Source of the DNA: Symbiotaphrina buchneri | Taxonomy: Eukaryota > Ascomycota > Symbiotaphrinales > Symbiotaphrinaceae | NCBI GenBank assembly: GCA_001599915.1 | Contig: BCIG01000028.1 | Location: 62,001-126,000, forward strand | DNA length: 64,000 bases | Reading direction: 5' to 3' | In this document: in pieces, positions 35,516 through 51,079 of the stretch | Numbering within the stretch: position 1 is the first letter of the stretch | Layout: every line of letters starts with the position of its first letter | Position numbers and translations under genes: made by a program | Notes under the pieces: generated by a model | The model's database searches: none | What the model was told of the DNA's origin: nothing | The model's input: the letters and a program-made list of their open reading frames with translations, nothing else

Positions 35516-37760
35516 TCATACTCTATAGTAATCGCTCGGATTCGGGGCTGCTCCATCGGGGGGCCCTCCTCCACTGCCGCTAGCGTACCGCATGCCCGGC
35601 TGATACGCTTGGTATTGCTGCGGTGCTGTTGCCGGCGGAGCACCCGAGTTAAGCACAGGGTACGGGTTGCCTTGGGGGACAGCATTGCTTGGAGCGTTAT
35701 ACTGTCCGTCGGTCGGGGAATACACCGAGGGGGAATACTCGTTGTGCTGCTGTTGCTGCCCTGCCGCCGAGGGTTGGGAAGCATAGAATGGGCGCTGATG
35801 TTCAGTAGGAGAGTCGTAGATGCTCGTTGCGAGCTCTTGGGGGTTGTCGTACGTCGATTGTGGTCGGTGTTCTTGAAGGGGTCGTTGAGCTGCGTAGGGG
35901 TCGGCGGATGAAGGAGTCGGCTTACGGCCAGCCGGTGTTAGAGAGGGTGGAGGTGCTTGTCCCTGTCCAACCACGTAGAACGGAGCAGGTCCTGACTGGG
36001 GCGGATAGTGTGGATTGGTAGGCTGTGTCTGTGGTTCCACTGTTCCATGTGTAAGTAGATAGATTCAGCAGCGGCAAGGAGGGTCAGGCACCTTGTGGCG
36101 TAGCCGGGTAATACTTCGAAGGCTCCTGTTGCGCTCCCGGTAAGGGGTAGCCATGAGGAACGTTTGGCGCACTGTATCCATATTGGCCAGGAGCTGGTCG
36201 CCCATACTGTGGCTGGGGCGGATGTGTCATCGATGCTTCGAGCAACGCTTCATAGTCACGCCGAGCTTTGATGAACTTCTCGTTCAATTGCGTGAAATCA
36301 TCTGTGCTAGTAAGTTAGCTCGGATTTCATGGTCGAGATGAGCTGAGAGACCTTTCTTCTGGGAATATTTCCCAATTAGCTCGATGAGCTTCGGACGTAT
36401 AGCAAGGGTTTGATGATATAAGGTCTATAACAATCAGCCCCCGTGACGCAAAGCCTGTGGAATCTTCCTGCCATACCGTGATCTCGTCATTGTCCTTGGC
36501 ATTAAGATCTGAACTGCTGGTGCTCAGCAGTGTCAGGAGCTTTTCAACGTTCTTGATTTGTGCGAAAACTTCAGCTTCCATCTGCGCGTCTTTCTGAAGC
36601 TCCTCCTCTGTTGGATCGGCAAGTTTCTCCACATAATTCAAGGGAAATATGCCGGTCTGCCCTCTTAACGATCCCTTCCACCAGTCTTTGTAGACCGATT
36701 CCAGCACAGCGATTATATCACCTTTCCTGAATTGTAACTCCCCAGGCTCTGATGGTTGAAAATCATATAAAGCGCGCACTCGAGAAACAGTAGCCGCCGT
36801 CGTCCCGGATGGGAGAGTCTGTGGCTGACTGGAGCCTTGTACGGCAGAGCTTCCAGCAGGAGGCTGCGCTTGCGCCCCGGAAGTGGCTGGGCCACTCTTG
36901 TCTTTGATAGAAAGTGCCAAAGCCAACTGCAACTCTTCCTCTTCCTTCTGTCGATCAAGATCCGTGATTTCTTGCTTGTGTGGTTTCGAAGGGGGAAGGA
37001 GGCCAGGATCTTCGTCTAGGTCAGCGGCGAGTGCTGCACCAATGGTAGTTGAGCTCACTCACTTTGGTTCTTCAGTCTTAGATATGCTTGCTCCATGATG
37101 CCCAGATCTGGATCATTGGAGAACATCTCCGTCCAGTCGGCCATCCTCTCCAGTATCTTCGCTTTCACTTGCTGGTGTGTGTTCTGTCCCATTTGAAGTC
37201 ATTGGCACGGCCCGCAATCGTGAAAGGATCAAGCAAACCAACCCTGTCCCCAGCTAGTCTTAGAAGAGCTTCTGTGAAGCTTCGAGAAGCCAGTTCTCTA
37301 TGCAACTTTGGTCCGCAATTCTGAGAAAGCGCGTTCGCCAACTGCTCACCCTGTCAGTACCGATAGTACATGTCCGCGCGACAAAAGTCTGACCTCTAGG
37401 GTGTATAATTGGACATTCGCATTTCTGTGAGCCAGCCGTTTGATCAAAGATGCTACTACATCTTTGGGACTGCGATCAGATCGTTCTTAGTAGCTGTCAG
37501 AGCTATGTGAGGAAACAAGCACTCACCCTGAGGGATCCGCTGACACTTTGTCGCAAACGTCCTTGTGACCAGGTCAGTCAGCAGAGGGGAGACACAGAGG
37601 TCAAATCGAACTGTACCATTATGTACTCCCAGTTCTCCGAGGTTAGGTTTTCGTCAGTGGCTTTGGCTGCGATGGGGTTTGAGTAAAAGTCCAGATCTTC
37701 GAAACGGAAGGCGCACTTACCCACGCCTTCATCGAAGGCATTCTGCTGGGCGCGGAACAT
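35516..37760 (-). CDS. HSE1: ESCRT-0 subunit Hse1 (STAM): VHS, UIM, SH3
   Basis: Ten exons: complement(35516..36039, 36092..36301, 36352..36424, 36477..37009, 37063..37183, 37243..37341, 37394..37469, 37527..37561, 37617..37666, 37721..37760), 586 residues. The VHS domain (about 10-140) is rebuilt from six small exons and reads ATDENLTSENWEYIM then KDVVASLIKRLAHRNANVQ. A UIM follows (EEELQLALALSIKDK, about 165). The SH3 domain (about 220-275) is VRALYDFQPSEPGELQFRKG to GIFPLNYVEKL. A GAT-like helical region (KLIELIGKYSQKKDDFTQLN) and a Pro/Gln/Tyr-rich tail complete it. Hse1 pairs with Vps27 to capture ubiquitinated cargo on endosomes and start multivesicular-body sorting. Its partner VPS27 is about 19 kb away in this same window. 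Splicing is dense, with exons as short as 35 nt. Confidence 0.94.
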
Positions 37761-38630
37761 GGCTGCCGACTGTCAAATCTGGCACAGGGGGGTCGATATT
37801 GGTTGTGCCAATGGTCTTCTGGGAAGTTGCGTTTCTTTGACCTGATGCGGGGAAGAGTGAAGAAGGAGAAGGCAAGGGAAAGCAGGTAAGGTAAAGGGTA
37901 GCCTACGAGCTGCGTCACAAGCTCCGTTGCGCACGGTCGACGCCTGTCTTCTACAAGGTGCACAGGCCCATGAGCGGCAACATCCACCTTACCTTAAGGT
38001 ATGCAGTCCGACAGACAAAGCATTCACACTGGGACATCAAAATCAACACGAGACGCAGCCTGAGAAGAAAGCAATTGGGAAATCTAATTTGAGGCTTTCG
38101 TCAAGTTGTTATAAACATCGTAAACACGCATTAGGAAGTCTCGACGAATAGATCGGAGAGCTACCATGCGCCATCTCAATACCGATGTCAGTGTTGGCAG
38201 AGATTGACTCAAATAACACCCTACACTCCACCACAGGAACACCCCCCAGCTGCCATGCACGCCATCAACTGCCCATGAACTTTTGCTTCTCGTCATGCCT
38301 TGCGGAAAAATCATCAAAAAAATGTCATCAAAAGAGAACATCGAATATGTGTAGTCAAGCAACCGGCAAGAGCGCCGTGTCGTGCAGATCATCGTTGCCC
38401 GCAGTCCCATACCTAGAATATCACCATCAAACATCGTAACAGCGCAAATGCAAGAGACGCCGACCAGATAGACTCCGTACAGATTCGCGTTCATCAACTC
38501 GCCTAGAGCTCTTCATGGACGACTCTTCTAAGGGAGGCAATCGAAGAGTTAATATGGCGTGGAGATATTGAATCCAGGCCAGCATATACCGCGATCACAA
38601 TCATATATCCACCCTCGCCACTCTTGCGGG
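37761..38630. other. Intergenic: HSE1 promoter and STE20 3' flank
   Basis: About 870 bases. Motifs of the TACCTTA type occur at about 37885-37895 and 37986-37999. A 137-codon open frame on the minus strand (38084-38497) shows no domain and I do not call it. Confidence 0.55.
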
Positions 38631-41554
<2,924 letters not shown>

Positions 41555-43562
41555 CCTGCGTTATGTGAAGGTGTCACCGGGTGCCGAGGCAGGCAAAGCT
41601 CAAAGCACCGTGTTTGAGGCCGGTTTGCTTGGCTGAAATGTACGCAATGCACCGCCGCCGTGTCGTTAATTGGCACTGCCTCGTGTGGATGGTCCAGAGC
41701 AGAGAGGTTGATGGGTAGCGGCAGGCCGTCTCCGCAGTGTCACCCAGCTCCCTAGCCGCGTCCAAGCTGCAATCCAACGTGGAATCCCAGCTGAACGGTC
41801 TCCCCGGGCCAGAAGCGACTGCCGGTAAGCCGACTCAATGGCAGCCTCGCAACCGGGATTCAATAGATTGTTGTTTCGTGTGGAGGCGCTTATCGAGTTG
41901 GTACCAGGTCCAATGTTATAAGAGTTACAGTGTGTCGACGACAAACCGGCCGGTGTCGAAGGGGTCCTTCCGGTTCTTGGCTGTGGGACTTGCACAGTAC
42001 GAGTACGGAGGGGAAAGCACCGCAAACCACGTTCCCTTAAACGGTACAGGACAACAACAATAAAATAAAAAAGGAAAACAGCGGGAGCGCTTCAATCAAT
42101 GCTGAAAGCACTTTCGGCCAACAAGGACCATATTTCTACTAGGTCTCTCAGATTGTTCTTCCCAATACCCATCAAAACATCCTTATTCAAGCCCTCCGAC
42201 AATGCTCAGCCCGGCGAATCATCTAAAATAGGAGGTACCTTAGCTACCCCATGCAGACCTCCCGTACTCACTGCTTGCACCGAAGCTGCGTTTGTCAAGC
42301 CTTGATCTTCCGCTTCATGTCATGGGCAGATATATTCTTTATTCAATCCTTAGTTTTCTAAGCCAACAGTGCAGAAGTGCGTTGAAGGGTAACGCTAAGG
42401 TCCGACGCCGTTATTCGTGGTGTCATACTGCTGAAGCGAACCATTGCATTCCGGGTCTGCTAGACATTTATTTTCTGAATAAGGACTCTACGTCTCAGAG
42501 AAAGCTCAAAGGTTGACAGTCTTGCTTCATCGGATAGTCGAATATCTAGAAGTGATGAGTTACCTCGATGCATCAGCTGCCACAGGGTCTCCAGGTCTGG
42601 CTGCTTTGCATGGAAACCGCAGCGAGAGCCCTCCAGGAATAATCATAACACCGGAAGAGCAAGCTACTACTGGGCTCGGGGAGATGCAAATTAATGCAAT
42701 GAGTGTCTGAAGCGGACTCTCGCGCACTCTGAGCTGTGGACGCGTTGAACTAAAAAGTAGCAGTTCAAGATCAATAATGCGTCTGTTCTAGAAAGTTCAC
42801 CGATTGACCATGTCGCGTTGCTAGATGTAGGGCGTTTTCTATCAACGTCTACACTCACGATTTAGCAAGCCGTAGCGCTATATTATTGCTCAGCCTGGGC
42901 GCATGGCCTCTCTCTTGGACCAGCAGCCGCCGAGGCACGGCAAGAGAGTTGTCGTACCACCGTACTGTACTTTGTGCTGCGTTGCGGCGGATACGTCGTG
43001 ATAAGGCGATAGTACCTTAATACCCTGAAAGATCTTAGGAGAACGGTGTTGCTCAGAAACAGGTCTAGCCTGGAGCTTGCCTTCGCTTCGGTCTTGGCGA
43101 TAGTGCACCGCAGCACGAGGGCCCAACTGTCCTCGTCCACCACTCGAGCTTCCTGTTCTTCGTACGATCTGTCTTCTCACCCTCCTACACGCTTCCTTTT
43201 CTGTTTGAGGACTCAATTGGTACGGTCTACCGTGCACCGAATAGCCTCCTTCTTCTCTGGTATACAGTGTTTGGTATTATTCGGACCAGCTATGATCCAC
43301 TGAAGCTGATGTGCCGTACGGACACCTAGCTCTCCGCATCTTCGACGGTAGTCATATCTGCTTTTACTTGCAGTTGACCCTATATACCTACACTTCGATC
43401 ATCCGCTCTTGCACCTCTGCCTTAGGAGCGACGGTCTTTGTTCCATATATCCCGATTGTCCCGTCTCTGTAGCAGCACAGTCAAGCCGGGCACTATATAA
43501 ATCATCGAAGGGTGATTCCGCGCTCTAGTTTTCCAACATCCCTGGCACCAGTCGCTGCCAAG
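41555..43562. other. Divergent intergenic region STE20 / SCP160 (2.0 kb)
   Basis: The longest gene-free stretch of the window. Scattered open frames under 120 codons have no recognisable domain. TACCTTA-type motifs occur near 42236 and 43013. It must contain two promoters and probably long 5' leaders. Confidence 0.5.
43494..43501 (+). promoter_or_regulatory. TATA box candidate for SCP160
   Basis: TATATAAA lies 62 bases before the SCP160 start codon, just after a GC-rich segment. Position and sequence fit a core promoter; transcription start is not known. Confidence 0.5.
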
Positions 43563-46500
43563 ATGGCGGCCGAACAGTCAACCTCTCGTAATACGGCTGT
43601 GAACGGTGACTACTCCGACCCGAAAGTGCTGTCTCCTGCAGAACGACTCCAGCAGCAGCATACGGCTGAAGAAGCCCACCGACCTACCGTGGAAGATGCC
43701 GTCGATGAGTATGACGAGGGACACTCAGCACCGCCTGCAGAGAAGCCACCGAGCACGGAAGTTAAACCCACTACTTCCGTTTCTCAGCACCCGGTATCCG
43801 CGAAAGCAGCTGGCAAGCAGAAGGCCCGAGATGGGGAAGGCGCCCAAGCAACCTCCAAACCAGCTTCGGGCCCGTCTTTCAATGCTTTCTCTGACGAGTC
43901 TTTTCCTACGCTGGGTAGTGGTCTGAAGCCCCGGGGACCTAATCCTGCGGCAGCAGCTTGGGGGGCTCAAAAGCCAATGTCGGTCGCAGCGGCAACGAAC
44001 GGACACCGTGGCCCTTTACCAAATCTACCCTCCAGTGCGGCCACTTCCCGTGCGTCTACGCCAGCCCCCGGCGTGCTCACACCACCCTCGACAAACGCCT
44101 CAATTCCGCCTGTCCCAAGAGGGGGTTTGCCCCATGCAATGTCGCTCCCTGGGAGATACAGTGAGCGCATTCAATTTGCGCCCACACAGCTTCTCCCCCG
44201 GAATCAGATGAAAAAGCCAGTGGGGGATGTGCTCAGAGATATCAACAAGCGATCTAAGGCTACCGTGGAGATGAAGCCAGGCCCAGGGGGCTCTGTAATT
44301 TTCGAAGGCAAAGGTCCGGTTGAAGCCGTTCGACAGGCATTAAAGGATGTGGCGCAACAACTGGGGTCTAAGGTGAGTGCATTTAGTGTGGATAAAATGC
44401 GTCATCTGGCTGATTCTCTATAGCAATCCGTCAAAGTTGCAGTGCCTGCCACTGTTCGACCATTCATTATTGGAAAGCAAGGGGCTGTGGTGCAGGGCAT
44501 TTCGCAGCGTACTGGTGCACGTATACAAGTCCCTAAAGCCGATGATAACGAGGCGTTCGAAGATGACGATGGAGCTACCATTGATGTGGCCATTGAAGGT
44601 GACGCTGTGGCCGCCGAGATGGCTCGCAGGGAGATTGAGTCTATTGTCAATCAGCGTACCTCGACTGTCAACATGCGATTGAAAGATATTCCTGCTGAAT
44701 ACTACCCTTTCATTGCTGGACCCCACGATTCAAGCATTAGCTCGCTTGAAAACGGTAAAAATCTCAGAATCCATGTTCCACAATATCATATGTGGACTAG
44801 TCAACCTCCGCAAGTCAACTCGACAAACCAACAACCACTCTTCGCTCCACAGCCCGGCAGCTATATCCAGATATCGGGTGATCGCGCCGCTGCACAGGAA
44901 GCGCGGGCTCAAATTGAGCGTCAAGTTGAAGAAATCAGGAGGCAGATCTCACTTTCACAGATTCCGATCAGCAGGGGCCAGCATCAGTTCGTGATCGGAG
45001 AAAGAGGCGGCTCCGTGCATGACTTTCTGGCAGAGACCGGATGCGCGGTCGTGTTACCCCCTGACACCGACGACACTGAGATCTTGACAGTGGTTGGACC
45101 TCCAGAGAGGCTGGAAGAAGGCATTAACAAGGTCATGGACCTTGCAACGAGTATGCAAATGGCCAGTGTAGACATCTCCCGTCAGCATACCAATGCTCCT
45201 CTTGGAGCGCGCGCCCATGCGCGACTTCTTTCTCGATACCTACAACAGCGACATGCCATAGAACAACTGGAGCGTCTCCACAATGCGCACATTGTCATTC
45301 CATCGTCAGAAGAGGGCCCGATCGCCTGGGAAGTGTACTCCAGGGATGGAAAGAACACAATTCGTGCTCGCTCCGATATCATCAATCTTATCAACGGGCA
45401 TCCGCCGGAGAGGTTATCTCAAGTCAACATTGATCCTTTCTATCATCCGTACCTGCAACAGCAAAGCGCTCCCCAAGTGAGAGACGACCTTGGTGTACAA
45501 ATGGTATTTCCGGACGATTTGGAGGAGAGTCCCCAGGTGCTCTTGGTGTATGAAGGCCCTTCCGGGGCAAGATCTCCCTACGAGCTTCCCAGAAAACAAC
45601 CTTCGCCTGCGGAAATTGCCGAATTTGAAAGGGGATTGCGTGATGCTCGCGAGCGCCTTTTGTCAATGGTAACTGGTCAAGAAGAAATAGTTGCTAAGAG
45701 AGTTCAAGTTCCGAAGAAGTGAGTACAACCAGTCCTGCGTATCATCAAGAGATCATCGTACTCACTGTTGAATGAAGGTATCGGGAGAAGGTTCAGAAGT
45801 TCATCACCCGGGAGCAGCAACAGGTTCCTGCAGGAGAGTTCCCTGTGCGTGTTAGTGTCCCCGTTCGTGTGAGTGACGACACGGGTACCCCGGGGAAGCA
45901 CCTAGGGGAAGGCCATCATCATGATCCTGAGACCGAACTTCTGCTGCGTGGGCCAGTGGTGAACGTGCATAAGCTCGCTGAAAAGGTCTCCAGATTTATA
46001 GAAGAGGAGAAAGAGAACGACCGTGAAAGAGGCTACACTATCACATTTGATTATCCGCAGAAGTTTGCGAACATCTTGATAGGGAAAAAGGGTGAGAATA
46101 TCAAGAATCTTCGGGATGAGTTCGACGTCGAGATACAGGTCAATGATGGCAAAGTCGAAATCAAAGGCCCGAAGGCCAAAGCCGAAGGCGCCAAATCCAA
46201 GATTATGGCATTGGGCAAGAAACTGGAAGATGAAGCGACCCATGTCCTGAAAATCAAACCTGAATTTCATCGAGACATGATTGGTCCCAAAGGAAGTCAG
46301 GTAAACCGCCTACAGGACAGGTACAACGTCCGTATCAACTTTCCTCGTTCAGCACATGCCACGGTGAGCGATGAGCACTCGGTTGCTGAGACCGCAAGCG
46401 AAGCTGGTGGTGGAACAAAGTCAGGCCGAACATCCCAAGCGCCAGATGAGGCTGTAATTCGTGGACCCAAGCGTGGAGCTGACGAGGCTCGAGAAGAGCT

Positions 46501-47850
46501 CCTTAGTTTACTGCAGTGGACAATGGACCACTCTCACACGGACAGCGTCTCAGTTGCTCAGGCCCAACTTCCCTCGCTCATTGGGCAAGGCGGCCGCGAA
46601 ATGGAAAATCTCAGGATGACCACTGGTGCGCAAATTGATGTACCTGCCCGGGATAGTGTGGATCCGGCCGGACGTGTAGTCCTCAGACTTAAAGGAACCA
46701 GAAAGCAGGTAGAGGAGGCGAAAAAGTTGCTGGAAGAGAAGGCCCGGGTCTTTGATAATACCGTCACCAGAACTATTGATGTGGACAAAAAGCACCATAA
46801 ATCCTTGATCGGAGCTGGAGGTGAGCCACAATCATATCTCATTAACTCTGTCGGCAGTTGTACTGATTGTACTCAGGGGCCAACATCCGCGACATTGTGG
46901 TTTCATCTGGTGGTCCAGATGATAGACGGGAGCTAGCTCGGATGGTTCGCTTTCCGCGTCCTGATTCGACAGATACAACCATTCGTGTAGAAGGTCCTCA
47001 GGCTGTGGTGGATAAGGTGGTCGAATCCATCGAATCCTTTGTTAAGGACTGGGAAGACCGAATCACCGATTCTGTCGACGTGCCCACTGAAAAACACCGT
47101 GTCCTCATCGGTCGCGGTGGTGAAACAAGACGACAAATCGAGTCTAGGTTCAATGTCAGTGTGGACATTCCCAAACAAACAGCTTCGGGTACTGCCAGAT
47201 CAGCTATCAAGATTAGTGGCAACCCCCAAGATGTTGACAAAGCAAAAGCGCATATTCTGGAATTGGTGAAAGATCAGGAAGGAGTGACAATGCAGATACC
47301 ACGCCGGTACCATCATATTATCTCGGATAACGGGCAGTTCTTCCGGCGGCTCCGCAACGACTACAAAGTTACTGTAGACCATGGCGGCCAGCAACCTCCC
47401 TCACGGCCAGCAGGTAGCTCCGCCAGGTCTCGTGCGAATGGCGGTACCCTGCCGCTGATTACGGATGACCAGAACACGACGGACAATTTCTCATGGCATG
47501 TTGAAGATAGCAATACCTCTGGAGAAGAAGGCGAGATTCCTTGGATACTTCATGGTTCACCGGAGAACGTCGGCAAAGCGCAGGCTCAGCTTGAGAAAGC
47601 TCTTGAACAAGCAAAACAATTTTCGAGTACGGGGTACCTCATCCTACCGGATCCGCGTACCTACAGAATGGTTGTTGGTCCAGGCGGATCGCAAATCAAC
47701 TCCATTCGTAAACAGACTGGGTGTAAAATCACCGTCCCGCGAGATCAAGCGAAAGACGAAGCAATAGAGATTCAAGGCTCTAAGGATGGCGTGGAAAAGG
47801 CGAAAGATATCATCCTGGATATCGTGCGGCATGGGTCAGCTCGTTCTTGA
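43563..47850 (+). CDS. SCP160: Multi-KH RNA-binding protein, vigilin/Scp160 family
   Basis: Four exons: 43563..44372, 44424..45718, 45778..46820, 46877..47850; 1373 residues. After a 210-residue disordered N-terminus there is an array of KH domains. At least eight GxxG loops are visible: IIGKQG, VIGERG, LIGKKG, MIGPKG, LIGQGG, LIGAGG, LIGRGG and VVGPGG. Some other repeats have lost the GxxG loop, as is usual in this family. Scp160 binds polysomes near the ER and influences translation of a codon-biased mRNA set and ploidy maintenance in yeast. The start is the ATG at 43563 in the context AAGATGGCGG. Introns are 51-59 nt; the one after 46820 interrupts a GxxG loop (GAG|G). Confidence 0.93.
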
Positions 47851-48427
47851 CCGGGCTAAAAGACGCCTGGGGTTGCTGAAGGGAGAAAAAGTATGTGGAC
47901 CAAAAAAGTTAGATAGCATCATACTGTAAAGATAGGAGAAGTCACCAAAAAATAAAACGAAGACATATATCTCTTGTACGAGCACCAATCTCCGCTGAAT
48001 GCGTGGAGCTACAATATTAATAGGGGTCGGAAAAGGGGTCGGGCGGGCTTGATGCTTAAGGTACCTATTCCTCTCTCGGTAAGAGTACTGTACATTTTCC
48101 GTACCTACCTTACCCTTAACCAGGCAAGCGCCCTTCGGTATGGTGTACGGTGTACAATACGACAAGCCACAAATTGTAACTGACGGTGCTACTGACCGGG
48201 GCGGGGAACTTCCCGCGCGCCATCCCGGAGCCCCAGTCGCCGTTAGAGAGCACATCAGAGCTGTCGGACAGCGTATGGATAGCGATGCGTACGAAGCTCA
48301 AGGAACCCGCCATCATTCCCCCTGCTACCCTCATCCTTCAATCGGTCGAGCTCCGCGTATGAGTGCTGGATGAATATCGAGCCTTCCCGCGGGCCTATGG
48401 TCTCACCGGCTCGAAAAGGCTGCTCCG
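47851..48427. other. Intergenic SCP160 3' flank and promoter of next gene
   Basis: About 575 bases. TAAGGTACCTA-like and TACCTTACCC motifs occur at 48057-48067 and 48101-48113. No gene is seen. Confidence 0.55.
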
Positions 48428-50536
48428 ATGGATACTCATCGAGCAATGTATGGTGGCCAGTTAGCAGCACAGTTTCATGGCCACCCCACCGCCATGGGAC
48501 GAAATGAACAGGCAGAAATGAACCGCAGTGGACGTCAGGGGCTTGAGAATGTCGGACGGGACCTGCCCAAATCACCTTCGAAACCACGTTCACTATCAGA
48601 TACCACGCCTTCCTTGTCTCCCTCCCCTTCAATTCACGAAGCTAGGCGTTCGTCCAAGGATGACAGCTCGTTGCAGGCTGAGCCATTGACGCCTAGTCGT
48701 CCTTCTCTCCATAGGCGAGGACTGTCACTCCATATGCCACCGACAGATCATTCAAATCCTCAGACGCCGCATCTCATGCAGCGGATCCCCCTATCGCCAA
48801 AGCTAGATGTCTCTACGACATACGGGGCTCCTGCGTCAGCCCTTCCTAGGCGTACCAGAGGTCTCGACTTTTCCCGAGCCTGCACCAATCTCCATCATTC
48901 CACTCTTGCAGAACAGCCATCACCAGATTCGTCGCCTACCATCACTGGGAAGGGAATGGCGATACCAGCGCGCAAAGGCTTCTCGCATACCTCCATTCAC
49001 TATGACTCCTTAGCGAGCAATAACAATCCACCCTGGGCCACATCGACGACCGGGGAGAAGAATACCGTTTCTAGTTCTCTGAGTAGTCTAAACATGATGG
49101 ACTCCGATTCGACAACCAGCAGTTCGGACGACGAGCTCATGGAGCCTGATGAGACGGATGATGCGATGTTGACCACACCCCAAGTTTACAAAGTCTCGAA
49201 CGCAGGTTCAGCACTCAATGCACCACAGTCCTTTGAATCGCGCGTCAATGCCAGTCCAGGAGGAGACTGGATGGGAAACTATTCCCCTGCAGCGGCGAGC
49301 TTGATGAGCTTCCAACGCCGACGAAGGCAGAAGTTGAACAAGAAAAGCACACACAGCTCGAGCAGCGCCAGCGCTGCGAGTTCGATGGCCAGTCCCACAC
49401 CTGCCAGCCCTCCATTGAACAGCATCGAAGGGCCGAATTCCGGCTATTTTTCGGCTGGACCTCCGCCCAGAATAGGACTGGATTCTAGGAGGGAGAGTTT
49501 GAGCTGGGGAACTAGAGATCTGCGAATCTCGTCAGCTCTAGAAGGGGATGAGCTTGGCATAGCTCTAAGTGACATTAGGGAAGGTCTAGCAGAAGGGAAG
49601 CGTGGCGTCGTTCGTAGACCGGTCACTCGGAGGGGCAACTTGTTGGTATGTATCCGCAAACACCAACCTTTAACACCCTTTGGCTTGTACTTACGAGACG
49701 CCCAGCCCAAAACTAAAGGATTCGCACGCATCAGAGCCGCTTTGATGGAAGAGGGCGCCCCTGTCGACACTGAGGTTCGTCGAGAGGCGGAGGTCATCCG
49801 CCAAGTCCGCGAGAGCGATCTTGCATTGGAACCGGCCGGACAGGCACCACAGCAGATGGGTGGTTCTCCATCGATGTTGCCTCAAGTCCCTGGTTTATGC
49901 GACTCGCTCGAGGATGTGCCTGAAGATGACCTGATGAATGCTGACAGCAGCAAAAATTCCGAGAAAGGGCTATCCAAAAGCTTCACGCAGCAGGCGATCA
50001 AAAATTCTGGAGGTGTGGATTTCTGGAACAATCTTGATAGGACTACTCGAACGCCCCCTCCGAACTTCTCCCGTACGAGTGTCTCGGCCAGCAGCGACGA
50101 CATGAACATGGATTTCCAACCTGCGGCTGCCTCCATCCCGAACCCTTTTGCCACGGCCTCCGAACAAGAGCGGCGGCAAGCTAAATACCAAGAACCAAGC
50201 CAATTTCCGTCAGCGGCTGATGTCTCGCGAAAATTTCACAAGCGCCGTCGGGACGATGACTTTGACGATGCCTCCTTCAAACGGCGGGCCGTTTCCCCTG
50301 GGTTGAGTGTCACAAACAGTCCTACACTGGCGCAGTCACCAGGCGCAAGAGATGGTTGGTGGGGCAAAACTGGTCGAGAGGCCTCTGCAACGGCGGCAGT
50401 GGTGCCAGGGGAAAGGCATAACAGCGGCGGTAGCGTTTCCAGTGCGGGCACGAACATCACAGTGGGCACTAAGAGGGTTGGACTACAAGGGATGACGGAT
50501 ACTAATGACGGACTGATGAAAATGAGCATCGAATAA
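48428..50536 (+). CDS. Conserved-looking disordered protein of unknown function
   Basis: Two exons (48428..49645, 49706..50536) give 682 residues. I do not recognise the family. Most of it is Ser/Pro-rich and probably disordered. Several short blocks look constrained: RRTRGLDFSRACTNLHHSTL (about 140), SLMSFQRRRRQKLN (about 295) and a compact charged helix-rich block after the intron, PKTKGFARIRAALMEEGAPV then EVRREAEVIRQVRESDL (about 407-455). A basic cluster near residue 615 (KFHKRRRDDDFDDASFKRR) could be a nuclear localisation signal. It has no transmembrane segment. A nuclear or cell-cycle regulatory role is possible but only a guess. The intron (60 nt, GTATGT donor, CCCAG acceptor) is supported because it joins RRGNLL directly to the charged block. 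Confidence 0.78.
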   Translation: MDTHRAMYGGQLAAQFHGHPTAMGRNEQAEMNRSGRQGLENVGRDLPKSPSKPRSLSDTTPSLSPSPSIHEARRSSKDDSSLQAEPLTPSRPSLHRRGLSLHMPPTDHSNPQTPHLMQRIPLSPKLDVSTTYGAPASALPRRTRGLDFSRACTNLHHSTLAEQPSPDSSPTITGKGMAIPARKGFSHTSIHYDSLASNNNPPWATSTTGEKNTVSSSLSSLNMMDSDSTTSSSDDELMEPDETDDAMLTTPQVYKVSNAGSALNAPQSFESRVNASPGGDWMGNYSPAAASLMSFQRRRRQKLNKKSTHSSSSASAASSMASPTPASPPLNSIEGPNSGYFSAGPPPRIGLDSRRESLSWGTRDLRISSALEGDELGIALSDIREGLAEGKRGVVRRPVTRRGNLLVCIRKHQPLTPFGLYLRDAQPKTKGFARIRAALMEEGAPVDTEVRREAEVIRQVRESDLALEPAGQAPQQMGGSPSMLPQVPGLCDSLEDVPEDDLMNADSSKNSEKGLSKSFTQQAIKNSGGVDFWNNLDRTTRTPPPNFSRTSVSASSDDMNMDFQPAAASIPNPFATASEQERRQAKYQEPSQFPSAADVSRKFHKRRRDDDFDDASFKRRAVSPGLSVTNSPTLAQSPGARDGWWGKTGREASATAAVVPGERHNSGGSVSSAGTNITVGTKRVGLQGMTDTNDGLMKMSIE

Positions 50537-51079
50537 TCATTTTAGCGTTCGCGGGTTGGGCATTGAGGCAGTTGATATATCCTTAACAGCGCAGAAGCCG
50601 GCAAAGAGGTCTGTATGCTATATGCCATGGCTGGGGATTTCTTCTTTTCCTGGGGAGACGCGGGGGAACGACGGGGGAACGACGGCGTGCGCTTCTTATA
50701 CCGCGGTATCGACTTCGGCAATGCTGTAGCTGGTTCGAAATCATGCAAAGTCTATCTTGAAGCCCAGTCCTTTTGGGAGCATATAGAGGTGGATAGAGGA
50801 TCCCCGAGTAAGGGGCTAGAGGACAATGCGTTCATTCTCCCAGGAGCTTGCGTTGGCTGTTTCGACCGCGTACCTTACTACCTTACCTAGCCAGCTAGCT
50901 TATCATCGCTACCTTAAATCGTTTAGGTGAATCGCTTAGAGCTGCGTACTGTATCTCGGCCTCGCCCAAGCTGTACGAATACTTGGTCCAACAAGCACAG
51001 CACGCATCAATCCAGTTTGCCTAGCTGTTAAGGGAACGGTCAGTTACGTTCGCCGTTTGAGAGGACAGTCGACAACATA
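50537..51079. other. Intergenic: unknown gene 3' flank and CAP1 promoter
   Basis: About 540 bases. It contains a direct repeat of GGGGGAACGAC at about 50662-50684 and a run of TACCTTA motifs at 50871-50915. No gene is seen. Confidence 0.55.

Noticed and set aside
38084-38497. 137-codon open frame on the minus strand downstream of STE20
   Set aside because: No recognisable motif; lies where the STE20 3' untranslated region is expected.
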